Source: Lachnospiraceae bacterium (lineage in GTDB: Bacteria; Bacillota; Clostridia; Lachnospirales; Lachnospiraceae). From it: a stretch of 64,000 nt of DNA. The stretch lies in NCBI GenBank assembly GCA_015057365.1, contig SVEN01000004.1, forward strand, positions 60,129 through 124,128, given 5' to 3'. Under the pieces are notes generated by a model, which saw only the letters and a program-made list of their open reading frames with translations, did no database searches and was not told the DNA's origin. Made by a program: the position numbers and the translations under genes. Positions 1-9,894 of this stretch are shown here, piece after piece. Position 1 is the stretch's first letter; each line of letters begins with the position of its first letter.

Positions 1-867
1 CGCATAAGCCGCAGGAAAAATCTTCCTTGTCTTCGGAATGTACTCTTCCGGGCGAATCAGGGACGGACTGTAATGCGTCAGCCACAACTCCTTCACATTC
101 GCCTCTTTTGCAAGCTTCGCTGCCTCATAAAAGGTCATATGCTTGTGCTCCAGCGCCTTGTTCATCTTGTCATCCTCGCCGTACATTCCCTCGCAGATAA
201 ACAAATCTGCCTCGGCGGCATGGGCCACCATACTCTTTGTCGGTCTGGTATCCGTGCTGTAGGCAAGGCGGATGCCCTTTCGCGGCGGCCCCAGCACCAT
301 CTCCGGAGTATAACACACACCATCTTCTTCGATGATTTCACCTTTTTGCAAACGATTCCAATATTTTTGCGGCACATTATTTTCCGCCGCCCGTTCCGGG
401 AAGAACCTGCCTCCCCGACGTACCACGATAGAATACCCGTAGCAAAGCACATTGTGATTTACTTTATAGGCTTCGATTTCATAACCATGGGTAAAAATCG
501 TCTCCTCTGCCTCGGTTAATTCATGAAATTCCAGTGCAAAGGGCAGCTCCGGCGCAATGGTCCTGAGCGCGCCTACTACCCGTTCCAACCCCTTCGGTCC
601 GATGAGCGTCACAGGCTCTTTTCGCTCTGCGTTTCCCATGGACAATAGTAACCCCGGCAAACCGCTGATATGATCCCCGTGATAATGGGTAAAACAAATC
701 ACATCAATATCATGAAAGCTCCATCCTTTTTCCCGAATCGCCACCTGGGTACCCTCACCGCAATCAATGAGCAAACCGCTGCCGTTTAACCGCGTCATCA
801 GAGCGGTCAACCAGCGATTCGGAAGCGGCATCATTCCGCCGGTCCCTAATAAACAAACTTCTAACAT
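1..867 (-). CDS. rnz: Ribonuclease Z / MBL-fold hydrolase (3' end truncated by window edge)
   Basis: Reverse-strand translation from ATG at 867 reads MLEVCLLGTGGMMPLPNRWLTA...FTHYHGDHISGLPGLL; HxHGDH metal motif. ORF runs off the window so it is absent from the ORF track. Confidence 0.9.
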   Translation of the reverse strand, partial: MLEVCLLGTGGMMPLPNRWLTALMTRLNGSGLLIDCGEGTQVAIREKGWSFHDIDVICFTHYHGDHISGLPGLLLSMGNAERKEPVTLIGPKGLERVVGALRTIAPELPFALEFHELTEAEETIFTHGYEIEAYKVNHNVLCYGYSIVVRRGGRFFPERAAENNVPQKYWNRLQKGEIIEEDGVCYTPEMVLGPPRKGIRLAYSTDTRPTKSMVAHAAEADLFICEGMYGEDDKMNKALEHKHMTFYEAAKLAKEANVKELWLTHYSPSLIRPEEYIPKTRKIFPAAYA

Positions 868-1088
868 AAAACCTCCTGCTTTTTTTCTATCTTCACAGGT
901 AACTTAAACTGCTTTATCCATTCATCATAGCAGTCCTCACACACCACGATATGATGAATCTGTAAATCTTTATCGGAAAAATAGCCCCATTCCTTGCGGA
1001 TATATACCGCATCTTCCGTTACGGTTTTGCCGCTGTCGGAAGTAGCAAGGGCTCGTCCGCAACAATTACAGAGTACCTTCTGCTTCAT
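861..1088 (-). CDS. Small Cys-rich (zinc-ribbon-like) hypothetical protein
   Basis: MKQKVLCNCCGRALATSD...VVCEDCYDEW; paired CxxC motifs; start set at internal Met 1088; overlaps the rnz start. Confidence 0.6.
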   Translation of the reverse strand: MKQKVLCNCCGRALATSDSGKTVTEDAVYIRKEWGYFSDKDLQIHHIVVCEDCYDEWIKQFKLPVKIEKKQEVLC

Positions 1089-1466
1089 CCGTTCCACTCC
1101 TTTCAATCCCTCAACATGATTATACCTCATTTTGGTGGAAATGGGTAGTGGTAATTATTTTCTTCCCAAGGGTCCGCCATGGGCTCGTGTAGTATTTCCT
1201 CGAGAACCCGCTCTCGCTCACGCGGAAACATAGCAGTACTAGGCTCGAGAGTACCTCCTCTTATAGAGTTTCGCTTGCGAAACTCTGGCGCCGAGCGCGG
1301 TCGCTTGCGACATCTACTACTCGCGCGAGTGCGCATCCTGCGGAGCACATTTGTGACATAAGACGTTCAAAGAACTCTTATGTCACGAATGCTGATGTTT
1401 CCTTATGGTTCTCTCCGGAAATCTCCGCATGCGCCCGGCGTCGGTACTTGGAAGGTAAGAAAATAT

Positions 1467-1994
1467 CTACTGAAAAATTTGAAACAGTTCAGTTTCTCTG
1501 TCATTTGCTTTTGCCACTTTAAACGCTTCCTCTAACTGTGCATCGCCTTTAGACATTTCATAAAACAATGATATTACAAAATACAGTGCTGCATTTCCCT
1601 CAATATAATCGTCGGGTGCAATATAGGTGTTTTGTTTTGAAAAAGCCTTAGCCATGGCCGCTTCTCCCGTGGTACAACCCAGATTCAAAATCAGTTTGCC
1701 TTGCAACATTAAATATCTTTCTATATCCGTACCTGACATATTGCCTCTAGGTTCATTCGGTTCATATACATTTTCACCAAGAAGAGGCATTAAAATCTCC
1801 CCATCATCCCCGTGACAAGAAAGAATAATTGAGTCTGGTTCAAATACCAATTCCCCTTTTAGTACAGAAACAAAATCATTCGGTCTTCCGATATATTTTA
1901 TACCAACAAAATAACCAAAAGCCTCCAATGATTGTCTCAATGCCTCAGCTTCAGAACCGGTATTCCCGATTACAACTATTAATACGTTTTTCAT
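1467..1994 (-). CDS. Stand-alone CHAT/caspase-like protein (candidate)
   Basis: 175 aa; IILSCHGDDGEI (His) and LILNLGCTTGEAAMAKAF (Cys) resemble the CHAT/caspase-like dyad motifs. Confidence 0.6.
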   Translation of the reverse strand: MKNVLIVVIGNTGSEAEALRQSLEAFGYFVGIKYIGRPNDFVSVLKGELVFEPDSIILSCHGDDGEILMPLLGENVYEPNEPRGNMSGTDIERYLMLQGKLILNLGCTTGEAAMAKAFSKQNTYIAPDDYIEGNAALYFVISLFYEMSKGDAQLEEAFKVAKANDRETELFQIFQ

Positions 1995-2056
1995 TTTACA
2001 AAACCTCCGTGGACATTAGTTTTCCCATCGTTTCAATCTTTGAAAATGTCCAAATG

Positions 2057-2908
2057 TTATCTTCTCAACGAACTCACAAACGTTTTTATTTCTTCACATA
2101 TCTCTTTACTTTTGTAATAGTGAATATAATGACCGCAATCGAAACAAATCAATTTAGCATTCATCCCGGATGCAAAATTCTTCTGATGCTCTACCCAACC
2201 GTTTGATGTCTGCTTTCCATTTGATGTAAACAGTACTGCCGGACATTCTATCTGCCCTGCCGCATCTACAATCTCTGCATTTTTTAGTACCTCTTTTGCC
2301 TCATTCATGTAACAAATATTGAATGCATTTCGGTTCCTTAAAAGCTTTTGTTGCTTTACTTCATCTTCCGACAAACACTGTTTATTTCCGGCACATATCA
2401 TAGGCAATTTCTGAAGCTTATATTTTCTTGCCTTCTCCATAAACTTAATTCTTTTTGAAAGTTCTTTTTCTGTCCAGTTTTGATAAACAGCAGGGACTGC
2501 CATATCGAGACCAATAATCGCGCGTACATCTTCCGGGTAATCTTGTTTCCACCGGATTGCCTCCAACCCCGACATTGAATGAGGCGCCAAAATGTACGGA
2601 CCTTCTTCTCCAAGCTTATCCAATGCTTCTTTTTGCGCGGAAACAAGGGTGTCTATATCGCAAGGCGTCTCATAAATATCCGAATAACCGTATCCGAACT
2701 TTTCTATTACAATTACCCTAAAGTCATCTGCCAATTTCTCATATAATACTTTAAAATCATACACCGGTGCCACCGTACCGGAACCCGACATCAGAACAAT
2801 CTTCGGTTTGTTTGGGTCTCCTTGCCTGTATACATGCATGTCGTGACCGTTTATACTTACAAGCTCTCCCTTACATTTTAATTCATTCTTCATAATAATC
2901 TCACTCAC
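2057..2908 (-). CDS. Alpha/beta hydrolase
   Basis: APHSMSGLEAIRW nucleophile elbow, terminal FDCGHYIHY; 4-nt overlap with the upstream hydrolase. Confidence 0.8.
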   Translation of the reverse strand: MSEIIMKNELKCKGELVSINGHDMHVYRQGDPNKPKIVLMSGSGTVAPVYDFKVLYEKLADDFRVIVIEKFGYGYSDIYETPCDIDTLVSAQKEALDKLGEEGPYILAPHSMSGLEAIRWKQDYPEDVRAIIGLDMAVPAVYQNWTEKELSKRIKFMEKARKYKLQKLPMICAGNKQCLSEDEVKQQKLLRNRNAFNICYMNEAKEVLKNAEIVDAAGQIECPAVLFTSNGKQTSNGWVEHQKNFASGMNAKLICFDCGHYIHYYKSKEICEEIKTFVSSLRR

Positions 2909-3906
2909 AGTTTCTTTCTAAGTAATCTTTTCACTTCCTCTGCAAATAAAACCGGTTCTGCGATCTGAGGAGAATGCCCACACCTTTCCATAATCACCAG
3001 TTCTTTCTCCGGCGCATTTATTGTTTCATAATACTCGCCAAGCACATCAACATTGCAGTGCTTATCATATTCTCCCGAGATAAAGTACATTGGAATCAAA
3101 AACTCACTCCCCGCATCATATAGATTTGCTGAAAGAGTATAGTCTAAAAGCTTTTTATTTCTGGTATAATGCCCTTTCAAATTCAACATTCCAAATAACC
3201 ATCTAATGTCACTGAATGCCAAATCCGGCGATGAAAATATGAGTTTCAGTTGATTTTTCTGCTTCAAGTCAGGCATATTAGCAAGAAAAAATGACATCGT
3301 CAGTCGCTGAAAGCCCGAAAGATTTTCCAAATTAAATTTTTCCTTCAAACTTTGATATGCTTTTGTCAGTTTATCAAGCTTTGAATTATCCCTCTCCACC
3401 AAACCCATAATTTCATTATAGTTCCTCGTTTGTGTTTCTGCAATCGATACAGACTGCCCGATTCCTATATAACTTTCAACCTTTTCAGGATATTTAGAAA
3501 CATAACTCACTCCTAAAAGAGAACCATAGGAATGTCCCATTATGATTACTTTGTCCTTTTTAAAACGGTCACATAAGTAATTTACAAGCGCATCCACATC
3601 TTCGATTGCCTGTTCAAAATCCGCTGTTTTATTTTCCGGGTCGGTACTCTTATTTTTGTAGTAAGTCCTACCACATCCTCTTTGATCCCAGGACACATAG
3701 GTAAAATCATCGACTATCTCTTTGGCAAACTCATATGTAAAAAACGCATCCGGATTTGCCGGTCCTCCGTGGAGATTGAGGATCATCGGATTATTAACAT
3801 CGTTTCCCCTTATAAAAACATACTGTTCTTGGCCGTTTATATTCACATATGTTTTTTCATCCACTCCATTAGGAGTCGATATTCTATATCTACTTTTCTT
3901 TTTCAT
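2905..3906 (-). CDS. Alpha/beta hydrolase, proline iminopeptidase-like
   Basis: LNLHGGPANPDAFF, SWDQRGCGRTYY, MGHSYGSLLGVSYVSKYP. Confidence 0.85.
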   Translation of the reverse strand: MKKKSRYRISTPNGVDEKTYVNINGQEQYVFIRGNDVNNPMILNLHGGPANPDAFFTYEFAKEIVDDFTYVSWDQRGCGRTYYKNKSTDPENKTADFEQAIEDVDALVNYLCDRFKKDKVIIMGHSYGSLLGVSYVSKYPEKVESYIGIGQSVSIAETQTRNYNEIMGLVERDNSKLDKLTKAYQSLKEKFNLENLSGFQRLTMSFFLANMPDLKQKNQLKLIFSSPDLAFSDIRWLFGMLNLKGHYTRNKKLLDYTLSANLYDAGSEFLIPMYFISGEYDKHCNVDVLGEYYETINAPEKELVIMERCGHSPQIAEPVLFAEEVKRLLRKKL

Positions 3907-3959
3907 TCCCTATTTTCCTCCCTCTACATCAATAAAAACTTGAAAAAAAGAATCTCCCT

Positions 3960-5087
3960 CTAACTTTGCATCCTTCCTAAATTCTCCTCCGAATGCTCCA
4001 ATTCTCTGGAATACCGATACATAATTTGCTTCATATCTTCTCTTGATAAGTGTCCTTCCTGCTCCGTCCACTTCGCCATGAACATTTCATACAAAACCTT
4101 TACACTGTCTACCGACATTTTTATTTTACCTATGACATTATCATCGTACACAGCACCGCAGAAATAGGCAAATACAAAATATACAAGCAGCTGCTCCAAA
4201 AGAATATCCATGTCTATCCCGTCAAGCGGCTCCTGCTTGCAGTATTCTTGAAACTCATTCCGCAGGTCCCGGTAGGCCTTCGCGCCCTCTCCGTACAATA
4301 TCTTCCGGCACTTGTCCAGATACTCTTCCCAATCATCGCTTAAGAATTCCAACTCGTATAACCGGTCAAACACCGCTTCCGAATAACAGAATTCCTCCTC
4401 GATATTTTCATAAAAAGCAATTAATTCCCTCTTCGCTTCCCGGGCAGCATTTGCAAAATACGCTTCTTCCTCGTATTTATCAAACACATCCGCCAGATCA
4501 AATAAATCGCTTTCCTCAATGATGTTCTGCATTTCTTCTGCCATTTTTTGCACCAGGGCTACCCGTACCGCTACGGACAATTCGCGGTTTTGCAAGATAG
4601 CAATTATAATCTTTCTGGCATCCTCCAAATAGGAGAAAAAGAAGGGATCAAAATCGTCAAATTCTTCCTCGTCCTCGTCAATCTCCTCTTCCGTAAAGCG
4701 CACCGGGTCTTTCTGTCCCAGTAAAATCCTTGCTACCTCCGGACAGGATATCGTTAAGGTAATCTCCCGCAAATTTTCAAATTCTTCGATATGTCTCGGA
4801 TAATTGGCACAGGTCACACAAAGACTCTCCTCACCCAGACGCTCATACATCTCACACAAATTGTTCTCTTTTAAAAAGGCACAACGTTTCCGGCAGTCTT
4901 GCTGAAACACACCTTCCGCCCAATCAATTCGATTCCGCAACGTTTCTCCGTACTCCCCCTGTTCGGATTTATACCGAAGAAGCGCCGCTTCATCGATTAC
5001 AATCTGCCATCCGGCACAGCATGTCGCTTCACACCGGTCCGCCACACACTTAAATTTCTCATAATACTCCGGTCTTACATATAACAT
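3960..5087 (-). CDS. fliB: Flagellin lysine-N-methylase (FliB family)
   Basis: MLYVRPEYYEKFKCVADRCEATCCAGWQIVID...CRKRCAFL...CVTCANYPR; characteristic Cys-rich FliB N-terminus. Confidence 0.8.
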   Translation of the reverse strand: MLYVRPEYYEKFKCVADRCEATCCAGWQIVIDEAALLRYKSEQGEYGETLRNRIDWAEGVFQQDCRKRCAFLKENNLCEMYERLGEESLCVTCANYPRHIEEFENLREITLTISCPEVARILLGQKDPVRFTEEEIDEDEEEFDDFDPFFFSYLEDARKIIIAILQNRELSVAVRVALVQKMAEEMQNIIEESDLFDLADVFDKYEEEAYFANAAREAKRELIAFYENIEEEFCYSEAVFDRLYELEFLSDDWEEYLDKCRKILYGEGAKAYRDLRNEFQEYCKQEPLDGIDMDILLEQLLVYFVFAYFCGAVYDDNVIGKIKMSVDSVKVLYEMFMAKWTEQEGHLSREDMKQIMYRYSRELEHSEENLGRMQS

Positions 5088-5101
5088 AACGGCCTCCCGT
5101 T

Positions 5102-5698
5102 TTAATGTAACATAAAAATCAATATTCGTTCCCGCGAATCGTTCCCCTCAAACAAATCACCGCAATCGATTTCATCATAAAACTCCAACTCATCTACGGT
5201 CATGAGATACGAGATATATTCCTCCGACGGATAATAGAAAAACAAAAATGCCTCCCGTGGATTTTCATAATAGGATTCCAGAATTCTTGCCATTACTTTT
5301 CGCAGTAATTCTACGGAAAACGGATTGAAGAAATAGAACCGGTTAACGATTTCCGGCACCTCATATTCCTCCGCTCTCGCCGCTACAAATTCTGTCCTTG
5401 CTCCCGACACGGCCATCTTCCGGTTTTCCAACGCTCCCTGATAAATCCGTTCATCGTACTCTATCCCCAAAGTACTTGCTTTCGTCTGATAGGACAAAAA
5501 GAACTCCACTCGTCCTTTCCCACTGCCATAGTCCAAAACCACATCTTTTTTACGAATCAGGCCGCTGTTGGCCAACAGCTCTAACACACTGTATGGCGTT
5601 GGTTCATAAGGATATCGATATTGATTGGCGTTGGAATCATCCCGACCGGTTGTTTTTATTTGCAGGAGCTTGTCCCATGTAGTTTCACTATCTTGCAT
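5102..5698 (-). CDS. SAM-dependent methyltransferase-like protein
   Basis: DVVLDYGSGKGRVEFFLSYQ SAM-binding loop. Confidence 0.75.
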   Translation of the reverse strand: MQDSETTWDKLLQIKTTGRDDSNANQYRYPYEPTPYSVLELLANSGLIRKKDVVLDYGSGKGRVEFFLSYQTKASTLGIEYDERIYQGALENRKMAVSGARTEFVAARAEEYEVPEIVNRFYFFNPFSVELLRKVMARILESYYENPREAFLFFYYPSEEYISYLMTVDELEFYDEIDCGDLFEGNDSRERILIFMLH

Positions 5699-5731
5699 TC
5701 TTCTTCCCTACTTTTCCAACTGTTCTCTGTA

Positions 5732-6070
5732 TCACTTTCTCTTTGGTGCCACCAAATCATAGCTTTCCGCGATCATTCGTTTGATTTCTTTCTCCGGCAC
5801 CTTCCCGTCCAAAATCACCGTATTCCAATGTTCCTTGTTCTGATGATAACCCGGTTGCACGGAATGGTAGGCATTCCGCCAAAAATCTCTCCACTCCGGA
5901 CTCACCTTCACGTTAATACAAACATTCCCGTTTCTCTCATAAGTCCAGAGAAACACTTTTTTGTTCTTTTTCACTCGTACCAGCTGCCAGTTTTCATCAT
6001 GAAAGGGTGCATCCTGATAGGTATTCGGAAGTGACAGTCCGTACGCCAGAACATCTTCTCGTGTTGTCAT
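5732..6070 (-). CDS. MmcQ/YjbR family protein
   Basis: MTTREDVLAYGLSLPNTYQDAPFHDENWQLVR...VSPEWRDFWRNAYHSVQPGYHQNKEHWNTVILDG. Confidence 0.85.
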   Translation of the reverse strand: MTTREDVLAYGLSLPNTYQDAPFHDENWQLVRVKKNKKVFLWTYERNGNVCINVKVSPEWRDFWRNAYHSVQPGYHQNKEHWNTVILDGKVPEKEIKRMIAESYDLVAPKRK

Positions 6071-6128
6071 CGCTTTTCTCCTTTTTCGTCATCCGCAGAC
6101 TCTCATCTTCTTACATGTTGTAAAAGAA

Positions 6129-6728
6129 TCATCTGCACCGGCTTCTCACATCTATCGAAAACAATCCGTCCCGGTTACAATAAAGCAGTAACTTGCGCAC
6201 ACCGTATATCTTCACCCTCGCTTCCGCATTTCCTTCCGGATAAAGCTTTACCATCTGTATCTTGTCCGAACCCAGTGCCGCAACAAAGGAAATATAATGC
6301 TCCTTCATCATATCATGATCAATACGGATGTAATACTCATCCTCTACTTTTTCAATGCTTATCCGATGATTCTCGTCCGGTTCTTCTGCCTGACATGGGG
6401 TCAACAAAATTCCGTGACAGTGAATCACCGCCTCTCCCACGCTATGTATCACATTTCCGCAAACCGGACAAACATAAAACTGTGACCGCAACATATTTGC
6501 CGATACATTACCGTTACTGACTGCATTTCCGGTCATAAGCTCCGTCACGGATATTCCGAAGGCTTTTGCAATAGGCTCCAACAGGGAAATATCCGGATAG
6601 CCCTTTCCCGTTTCCCATTTCGATACCGTCTTGTCCGACACGCATAGCTTTTCCGCCATCTCTGCCTGTGTAAAATGGTTCTTTTCCCGCAGTTCTTTGA
6701 TGACTGCTCCCGTAATATATTGATTCAT
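6129..6728 (-). CDS. XRE-family transcriptional regulator
   Basis: N-terminal HTH: IKELREKNHFTQAEMAEKLCVSDKTVSKWETGKGYPDISLL. Confidence 0.9.
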   Translation of the reverse strand: MNQYITGAVIKELREKNHFTQAEMAEKLCVSDKTVSKWETGKGYPDISLLEPIAKAFGISVTELMTGNAVSNGNVSANMLRSQFYVCPVCGNVIHSVGEAVIHCHGILLTPCQAEEPDENHRISIEKVEDEYYIRIDHDMMKEHYISFVAALGSDKIQMVKLYPEGNAEARVKIYGVRKLLLYCNRDGLFSIDVRSRCR

Positions 6729-6798
6729 TGTTTCGCACCTCCTATGGTGCCATCATAATCCTGAAACGAAGGTTTTACTACCTACGAAACGTAGACTC

Positions 6799-7455
6799 TT
6801 ACTTTCTGCACAACGCCCGCACTACGTCTTCGTACCGCTTCGATTTTGTCTTGATATCCTCTTCCGTTACTCCGTAATACCGATGGATATCCTTGTCCAA
6901 CTGTTGGAATCTCTTCACTATTTTCTTGTTTCCGGAAGCCCCTCCGCCGATATAGCCGAAGCGCTTCTCAATCAGGAAATGTATGTTATCATTGATGTCA
7001 TCAAAAGAGATTTGGAACTTATGGAAATCAATATCAAATTCAGCTGAAGAAATTTCCATTGCCTTTTGAATTCTCTCCTCCGACTGCCTGACATAGTCCC
7101 ATAAATCTTCCTGTGATTCGCTCTTTAGCTGCGGCAATATAGCATACTCTCCCAATAACTTCGGAGCATGCTGTATGAGAAAGGAAGCCCGCATCCGACT
7201 GTACTCTTCCCTCATCTCATCGGAATCTTTGTCCAGTTCCACAAATCCGTGCGCCTTTACGAGATACGCCATCACTTCGTCCAGCGTATGCCCTCCCGAC
7301 TTCAGCGTTTTTTCCACATACGTTCTTTTTATGTTGTATTTAATTCTTTGCATTTTCTGTCTTAATGTTAATTTCTGGTCTCTTTTCAGCAAAAACACCG
7401 AAGTAGGTCCGTCCGCACCGCCTATGACAGAAACCGCACTTGCATTCTTTTCCAT
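6799..7455 (-). CDS. Hypothetical protein with an N-terminal IGGADGPTS motif
   Basis: MEKNASAVSVIGGADGPTSVFLLKRDQK followed by a hydrophilic 190-aa body. Confidence 0.6.
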   Translation of the reverse strand: MEKNASAVSVIGGADGPTSVFLLKRDQKLTLRQKMQRIKYNIKRTYVEKTLKSGGHTLDEVMAYLVKAHGFVELDKDSDEMREEYSRMRASFLIQHAPKLLGEYAILPQLKSESQEDLWDYVRQSEERIQKAMEISSAEFDIDFHKFQISFDDINDNIHFLIEKRFGYIGGGASGNKKIVKRFQQLDKDIHRYYGVTEEDIKTKSKRYEDVVRALCRK

Positions 7456-7486
7456 AGATACTTCCTCCGATTAACGCTCTCATAAA

Positions 7487-8353
7487 TTAACCGCACTGTA
7501 AAATCAGCCACGCCTCTTCAAAATTTCGATTTACCAGATCACTCTTTTTAATCCAGAAATAGATGTGCCCGCAATCACCAAACATCAACTCATAATCCTC
7601 CGCAGATATGGTTCCCATCTGAAAGAGCAGCGTCCAATTGCTTGCCTTCTCTTTGATGTCCGCCTTTTCTGCTTCCGGAATTTTCGCATAGTCTTCCGGA
7701 CTTCCACAACGGTAACCTCTGGTCACCCTTTCGCATTCTTCCTCCATCGGGTTCTGAATCACATCGGGATATCCTAATAACTTTGTACGTTCTCCCCATC
7801 CGTCATAGGTATATCCGCATTCCGTACTGCAGGTTTCATAGTCCTCATATTCAAACGCCATGTCTGCCTCAAAACATCCATAGTCCGGAAGGCTGATTTG
7901 ACTCTGATAATCCAGTGCCAACTCCGGAAGAATCAAAGACTCGTCCAAATCCGCAGGGCACTCGGCAGCAGACAATTCCTCTTCCGTCGGAAAATAAAAT
8001 ACCCGTGCAGAGCCTTTGTCCTCCGGTGTAAATCCCCAGGTCATTGTTTCAAGTTCATAGAAGAAGCTGAGAATACCGGTTTTCGGAAGCAATCCTTCTT
8101 CATCAAGATGTGCCACATCTCTCAGATTTATCTGACCCAGGAAAGAAAGGGGTCTGCTTACGTTTTCCTCTTCTCCGTATGCCTTTCCCGAAAACCACGG
8201 CCATACAAACCCCTGTGGAACATCCGGCATGCCTCCGATTTTGCTGCCCGCATTCGGCAACGGTGCGTCATTTTTCCTATATGTAATCCCGATTTCTTTT
8301 TTCGCGATTTCAAAAAGTTTTTTGGTTAGTTCCTCCTTTTGTGTTTCGTTCAT
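7487..8353 (-). CDS. DUF1963 / YwqG-like protein
   Basis: SKIGGMPDVPQGFVWPWF...PLSFLGQINLRDVAHLD...SFFYELETMTWGFTPEDKGSARVFYF; start at 8353 supported by an upstream SD (ggagg). Confidence 0.8.
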   Translation of the reverse strand: MNETQKEELTKKLFEIAKKEIGITYRKNDAPLPNAGSKIGGMPDVPQGFVWPWFSGKAYGEEENVSRPLSFLGQINLRDVAHLDEEGLLPKTGILSFFYELETMTWGFTPEDKGSARVFYFPTEEELSAAECPADLDESLILPELALDYQSQISLPDYGCFEADMAFEYEDYETCSTECGYTYDGWGERTKLLGYPDVIQNPMEEECERVTRGYRCGSPEDYAKIPEAEKADIKEKASNWTLLFQMGTISAEDYELMFGDCGHIYFWIKKSDLVNRNFEEAWLILQCG

Positions 8354-8382
8354 GTCGTTATCCTCCAAATCAACTTGTAACA

Positions 8383-9021
8383 CTATATTCTCTCAACAAT
8401 TCTTTTGTTAAGCCTATACACTTCTCCGTAAAACTCCACCGTCTCCCCGGAACATACAATAAGCCCATCATCACACAATCCGTATATCGTATATTCCTCG
8501 GATAACGCCAACAGTTCCTCCGAAACTTTTTCTCTGACAAAATGCGGCTCCACGGAAATATCCACACAACCGAGACCGTTATAAATCTCCTGTTTGTAAT
8601 GACCGCAGGATAATGTACAGATTGCCGTTTTTGCCATATTAATGGAACCGGCACTCATCCCGATAATCACTCCACCATGCTCTCTTAAAACCTTGTCCAC
8701 ACCGTATTTTTGAAAATAACCGAACTGTGTCGGGGTATCTCCTCCCGACAACCATATCACATCCGCTTCCGCAACCGCCTTTTGTGCTACACCCGCATTC
8801 ATTCTTCCGTCAACAACATATGCTTCCTCAAAATAAATCCCGGCGTCTTCAAACATATCCAAAAAGAAATGAAAGTATTTGTCTGTTTTTTCATATAACA
8901 TTTCAAACTCGGATGCCACAAACGCGAACTTATTTCTTTTATTTATTTTCTGCCGGAACATCTCCGCAGCCTGTACATGAAATCCGTTCGGAAACATGCT
9001 GGTCAAAATATAGGTACTCAT
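8383..9021 (-). CDS. Peptidase E-like (S51, type 1 glutamine amidotransferase-like)
   Basis: VIWLSGGDTPTQFGYFQKYGVDKVLREHGGVIIGMSAGSINMAKTA; GxSAGS nucleophile motif. Confidence 0.85.
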   Translation of the reverse strand: MSTYILTSMFPNGFHVQAAEMFRQKINKRNKFAFVASEFEMLYEKTDKYFHFFLDMFEDAGIYFEEAYVVDGRMNAGVAQKAVAEADVIWLSGGDTPTQFGYFQKYGVDKVLREHGGVIIGMSAGSINMAKTAICTLSCGHYKQEIYNGLGCVDISVEPHFVREKVSEELLALSEEYTIYGLCDDGLIVCSGETVEFYGEVYRLNKRIVERI

Positions 9022-9097
9022 GTTAGTCCTCCGTAGTTTTTTCCGTTCCCACCAATATCATCGGTATCATACAAAGTGCTCCCCTTTATAAAATTGG

Positions 9098-9892
9098 TTA
9101 AAGCAACCTTTTAACTATCAGTGTTGTAACTAACGAAAGCAAAAGACTTGATAACGTTCCTATTAAATATTTTTCTGCAAAATCCTTGTCCTCAAGTTGC
9201 TTAAACCTTGCTATACTTTTGGCTGTAAGCACCAAACCAATGGCAGAATACTGGTTGCATAAAAGTAGGATTGAAGTAATTACCCTTTCCAACATTCCAA
9301 TCATACTACCAACATTAGGACATTCATAAACATATTCGCTCTTTTGCTTTTTTGATGTTCCTTTCCCGCGCTGTGTTTTCTTCTTGTCTTCGCCTTCACA
9401 TGTCTTTGAATTCCTGTTATATAGCATTTCTAAAAGCTTCTTCACAAAAACAGATGACGGAAACATTAGTATTGTAAATAAAAGAGTATACAGTACAATG
9501 GTTGAAAACTCTGAATATCCTAAACAATGCCTATATAACCAATTTACATGCATATTCAATTCTAAAAAGCAATATACTCCAATGATCACTCCTATATGTA
9601 AAAGTTGGTCTATCAAAAAGCATACAAGTCCAACTTTAGGATTATTACTCCTATTATCAATTTTACATCTTATCAAATCGATTACAAAATGAGACAAAAT
9701 AATTATAAAAAATGAACACGTTGCATATCCCGGTGTCAAACAGGCATAGCTTATCGCAGCAAATACAATTGCATATACCCCGCAATGTAATAGTAAATAA
9801 CGAAACTTCTCTCTCTTAAGCCTAGCCATTCTAGATGATTGTAAGAAAAAATCCGCAATAAAGTGCCCTATACACAATACATATAATAACAA
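9098..9892 (-). CDS. DUF3307-like multi-pass membrane protein
   Basis: MLLYVLCIGHFIADFFLQSSRMARLKREKFRYLLLHCGVYAIVF; several TM segments; starts 2 nt after the SatD-like stop. Confidence 0.75.
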   Translation of the reverse strand: MLLYVLCIGHFIADFFLQSSRMARLKREKFRYLLLHCGVYAIVFAAISYACLTPGYATCSFFIIILSHFVIDLIRCKIDNRSNNPKVGLVCFLIDQLLHIGVIIGVYCFLELNMHVNWLYRHCLGYSEFSTIVLYTLLFTILMFPSSVFVKKLLEMLYNRNSKTCEGEDKKKTQRGKGTSKKQKSEYVYECPNVGSMIGMLERVITSILLLCNQYSAIGLVLTAKSIARFKQLEDKDFAEKYLIGTLSSLLLSLVTTLIVKRLL

Positions 9893-9894
9893 TT

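Noticed and set aside
1127-1361. Short ORFs on both strands in the palindrome-rich block
   Set aside because: Arg/Ser-rich, overlapping in both strands, no SD; caused by the dyads.
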